Assembly (NCBI RefSeq): GCF_039872765.1
Contig: NZ_JBDPZC010000005.1
Coordinates: 1-64,000 of the forward strand
Length of the DNA stretch: 64,000 bases
Source of the DNA: Roseateles_B flavus
GTDB taxonomy: Bacteria > Pseudomonadota > Gammaproteobacteria > Burkholderiales > Burkholderiaceae_C
Direction of reading: 5' to 3'
Part shown: piece by piece, positions 61,686 to 64,000 of the stretch
Numbering within the stretch: the first letter of the stretch is position 1
Layout of the letters: every line of letters starts with the position of its first letter
The notes under the pieces: model-generated
The model's database searches: none
The model's input: only the letters and a program-made list of their open reading frames with translations
Told to the model about the DNA's origin: nothing
Translations under genes and position numbers: made by a program

Positions 61686-62143
61686 TGAGCTCAGCGGCCC
61701 GCCGCACCGCGGCGGGCTTCACGCTGGTCGAGCTGATCATCACGCTGGTGCTGGTCGCGGCACTGGCGGTCTATGCCGCCCCCAAATTCGCCGATCTCGA
61801 CGGCTGGCGGCTGCGGGCCTTTGGAGACGACCTGCGCTCGCGCTGCCTGGAAGTCCAGCGCCTGGCCCTCAACCAGCGCCGGGCCATCGTGGCCACCTTC
61901 AGCAGCACGGGTGCCACCTTCGCCTACGGGGACGGCACGCCGCTGGTCGCGGTCACCTGCCCGACGCGCAACAGCCCCTGCCTGAGTCTGGCCAGCCCGG
62001 TGAGCACGACCTTCTTCGCCACCAGCACCGGGCTCACCAGCACCGCCAGCGGCAGCGCCCTCGATCTCACGGTCAGCCATGGCAGCTACAGCAAGAGCTA
62101 CCGCCTTGAAAACGAAACGGGCCTCTTTCACGCGCTTCCTTGA
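61685..62143 (+). CDS. MshC-like/GspH-type minor pilin
   Basis: 152 aa. Prepilin site TAAG/FTLVELIITLVLVAALAVYAAPKF, Glu at +5. The body has the GspH domain pattern (FGDDLRSRCLEVQRLALNQRRAIVATFS) with a Cys pair. TGATG overlap with mshA. Confidence 0.85.
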   Translation: MSSAARRTAAGFTLVELIITLVLVAALAVYAAPKFADLDGWRLRAFGDDLRSRCLEVQRLALNQRRAIVATFSSTGATFAYGDGTPLVAVTCPTRNSPCLSLASPVSTTFFATSTGLTSTASGSALDLTVSHGSYSKSYRLENETGLFHALP

Positions 62144-62172
62144 AGCGCCACCACCGGCCCGCTTGCCCTAGC

Positions 62173-62748
62173 ATGCCGGCCATGCCACTGCGCCCTGCTC
62201 TCACCACCGCCACGCGGCCTCAGGCCGGCCTGACCCTGGTGGAGCTGCTGGTCTTCATCATGGTCCTGGGGCTGGCCCTGGCCGGCGTGCTGCAGGTCTT
62301 CGCCCAGGCGACGCGTGCCAGCGCCAACCCCCAGGCCCAGCGGCAGGCCCTGGCCATCGCCGAATCCCTGCTGCAGGAAGTGCAGCTCCAGCCCTTCACT
62401 TTCTGCGACCCGGACGACGCGGCCGCCGCCACCGCCACGTCCGCGGCAGGCTGCGCCACGACGGCCGAAGCCCTGGGTCCGGAGGCCGGCGAGACGCGCT
62501 ACACCTCCCCGCAGTTCGACAATGTCAACGACTACCACGGCTTCGCCATGAGCGGCATCGTCGACATCACCAACACGCCCGTCGCCGGTCTGAGCGGCTA
62601 CAGCGCGAGCGTGCAGGTCGCGCCCGTCGCACTGAAGACCGTCCCGGCGGGCGACGCCCTGCGCATCACCGTGCAGGTCAGCGGCCCCGGCAACACCTCG
62701 GTCACCCTCCAGGGCTACCGCACCCGCCATGCGCCCAATGCCGGCTGA
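62173..62748 (+). CDS. MshD-like minor pilin (PilV/GspI type)
   Basis: 191 aa. Prepilin site PQAG/LTLVELLVFIMVLGLALAGVL, Glu at +5; then NPQAQRQALAIAESLLQEVQLQPF as in MshD. ATG 62173 is preferred; 62182 and a TTG at 62140 are alternatives. Overlaps mshO. Confidence 0.85.
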   Translation: MPAMPLRPALTTATRPQAGLTLVELLVFIMVLGLALAGVLQVFAQATRASANPQAQRQALAIAESLLQEVQLQPFTFCDPDDAAAATATSAAGCATTAEALGPEAGETRYTSPQFDNVNDYHGFAMSGIVDITNTPVAGLSGYSASVQVAPVALKTVPAGDALRITVQVSGPGNTSVTLQGYRTRHAPNAG

Positions 62749-63574
62749 GCGCCGCCCCCTCGCAGGCCAGCGTGGATTCACGCTGATCGAGGCCGTCATG
62801 GTCATCGTGGTGATGGGAGGCATCCTGGCGGGCGTGTCCATCTTCATCGCGCCGGCCGTGCGCGGCTACCTGGACAGCGCCGCCCGCGCGGACGTGGCCG
62901 CCCGCACCGACCTCGCCCTGCGGCGCATCGCGCGGGACCTTGCGGAATCCCTGCCGAACAGCGTGCGCATCAATGCCAGCGGCACCACCCTGGAGCTGGT
63001 GCCCACCACGGGCGCCGCGCGCTACCAGACCGAAGGCGTCGGCGCCCTGGTCTTCGGCACGCCGGCGGCCAGCTTCAAGCTCGTGGGGCCAGGTCTTGCC
63101 CTCGGGAACAGCCAGCAGCTGGTCTGGTACAACCTGGGCGTCAATGTGCCGGATGCCAATGCCTACGCGGCCATCAGCAGCTCGAGCAACCGGCGCATCG
63201 CCAGCAATGCCGCCGGCACCCCGACCACCATCACCCTCGCCAGCAATCCCGGCCTGCCCGTGAGCCTGATGGCCCCGCCCTACCGGGTCTACGCGGTCAG
63301 CGATCCCGTCACCTACCGCTGCGACCTCACCGCGGGCACGCTCACGCGCTACAGCGGCTACGGCTTCCAGGCCGCCCAGCCGGATCCGCCCGTCGGAGGC
63401 CGCAGCGCCCTGCTGGCCAAGGGCGTCACGAGCTGCAACTTCGTCTACGAGAGCGCCGTGGTGGCCTACCGGGCCGGCACCGTCAACCTGCGCCTGGCGC
63501 TGCAGGCCGACACGGTGCTGGGCGGGGAGACCGTGCAGCTCTTCCGGGCCGTGCACGTGGAGAACCTGCCATGA
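62738..63574 (+). CDS. MshO-like minor pilin (PilW/GspJ type)
   Basis: 278 aa. Prepilin site GQRG/FTLIEAVMVIVVMGGILAGVS, Glu at +5, then RTDLALRRIARDLAESLPNSVRI. Position after mshD fits MshO. Overlaps mshD by 11 bases and mshP by four. Confidence 0.87.
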   Translation: MPAERRPLAGQRGFTLIEAVMVIVVMGGILAGVSIFIAPAVRGYLDSAARADVAARTDLALRRIARDLAESLPNSVRINASGTTLELVPTTGAARYQTEGVGALVFGTPAASFKLVGPGLALGNSQQLVWYNLGVNVPDANAYAAISSSSNRRIASNAAGTPTTITLASNPGLPVSLMAPPYRVYAVSDPVTYRCDLTAGTLTRYSGYGFQAAQPDPPVGGRSALLAKGVTSCNFVYESAVVAYRAGTVNLRLALQADTVLGGETVQLFRAVHVENLP

Positions 63575-64000
63575 GGCGCGCAGCGCAGGCCGGTTTCACC
63601 ATGGCCACCCTGATCTTCATCCTGGTCGTGCTGGGCGCGCTGGGCGCCGCCATGGCCCTGTTCAGCCAGCGCCAGCACATGGGCTCGGCCGCCGAGCTGT
63701 CCGCCGCCCGGGCCTACCAGGCGGCCCATGCCGGGCTGGAATGGGCCAGCTACGAGCTGCTGCGCAATCCACTCCCGCCGGCGGCCGCGCCGGCCTGCTT
63801 CAGCACCACGCAGCTGAGCTTCGCGCCAGCCACCGACGCCGCCCTCTCCGAATTCACGGTCACGGTCTTCTGTGCACGCACGCCGGCCACCGGGACAGCC
63901 TCCGACGGCGCGACCAGCCTTGTGTTCTACGACATCACCTCGATCGCCTGCAACCAGCCGGTGGGCGGTGCCTGCCCGGCGGGCGCAGCGCCTTCGGCGA
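63571..64000 (+). CDS. MshP-like minor pilin (PilX/GspK type), 3' end outside window
   Basis: First 143 residues. Prepilin site QAG/FTMATLIFILVVLGALGAAMALF; Glu at +5 is replaced by Thr, as is common in the GspK/PilX-like group. Then AELSAARAYQAAHAGLEWASYELL, the MshP pattern. Frame open to the window edge. Confidence 0.87.
   Translation, partial: MRRAAQAGFTMATLIFILVVLGALGAAMALFSQRQHMGSAAELSAARAYQAAHAGLEWASYELLRNPLPPAAAPACFSTTQLSFAPATDAALSEFTVTVFCARTPATGTASDGATSLVFYDITSIACNQPVGGACPAGAAPSA

Overview
The window looks like chromosomal DNA of a free-living betaproteobacterium of the order Burkholderiales, probably near the Leptothrix/Ideonella/Roseateles/Rubrivivax group. This is inferred from very high GC with strong G/C third-position preference, the mltG-tmk-holB-pilZ-tatD order, DUF4936 next to ygfZ, ribBA-ribH-nusB, ybgC-tolQRA and an MSHA-type pilus locus. 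I see no rRNA, tRNA, transposase, phage gene or CRISPR array. It reads as core genome with accessory surface and stress modules.

Layout. 1-6000: the start of a leftward livH (cut by the window edge), a rightward DctB/DctD-type two-component pair, and a leftward amino-acid-type periplasmic binding protein with two small hypothetical genes. 6141-10935: leftward housekeeping run mltG, tmk, holB, pilZ, tatD and an ankyrin protein. 11035-15396: ygfZ and DUF4936 (rightward), a thioesterase-GNAT fusion and an HSL-type esterase (leftward), and an iron alcohol dehydrogenase. 15733-20245: leftward isocitrate lyase with an AT-rich, operator-like upstream region, an orphan TRAP binding protein and pmbA. 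20366-25835: darP (yjgA), mogA, cysE, trmJ, suhB, a MobA-like nucleotidyltransferase and pdxH. 25854-30689: leftward TonB receptor, small membrane protein and MacB-like ABC transporter, probably for metal uptake. 30747-35182: msrA, ydcF-like, ubiD and an SLT transglycosylase. 35402-37302: a ZTP (pfl) riboswitch, glyA and nrdR. 37437-42517: five type IV pilus minor-pilin genes. 42549-42818: a striking 15-bp minisatellite before ribD. 43057-46802: ribD, ribBA, ribH, nusB, with ribE absent. 46865-50696: aminotransferase, ybgC, tolQ, tolR, tolA.

50734-54165 holds the most interesting module. It is a leftward operon bufA (DUF2282 Cys-containing precursor), bufB (DUF692/MNIO enzyme), bufC (DUF2063) and bufD (DoxX), i.e. 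a bufferin-type RiPP metal-stress system. A sigma factor and a short zinc-finger anti-sigma partner are divergently encoded. An extracytoplasmic-function-like promoter (GTAAGG, 16 bp, CGAC) can be read upstream of bufA. 54427-64000 is a type IV pilus/MSHA-like assembly locus: two GspE-type ATPases in tandem (the first carrying four consecutive MshEN-like repeats), an inner-membrane platform protein, a membrane protein, then prepilins mshA, C, D, O and P (the last cut by the window end).

Across the whole window a 14-base word, GCAAGACCTGRCCC, recurs on both strands in coding and non-coding DNA, often forcing codons that look uncommon here. It may be a genome-wide architecture or REP-like motif. 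Several non-coding structures are noted separately: perfect palindromes, an RBS-sequestering hairpin and several tandem repeats.
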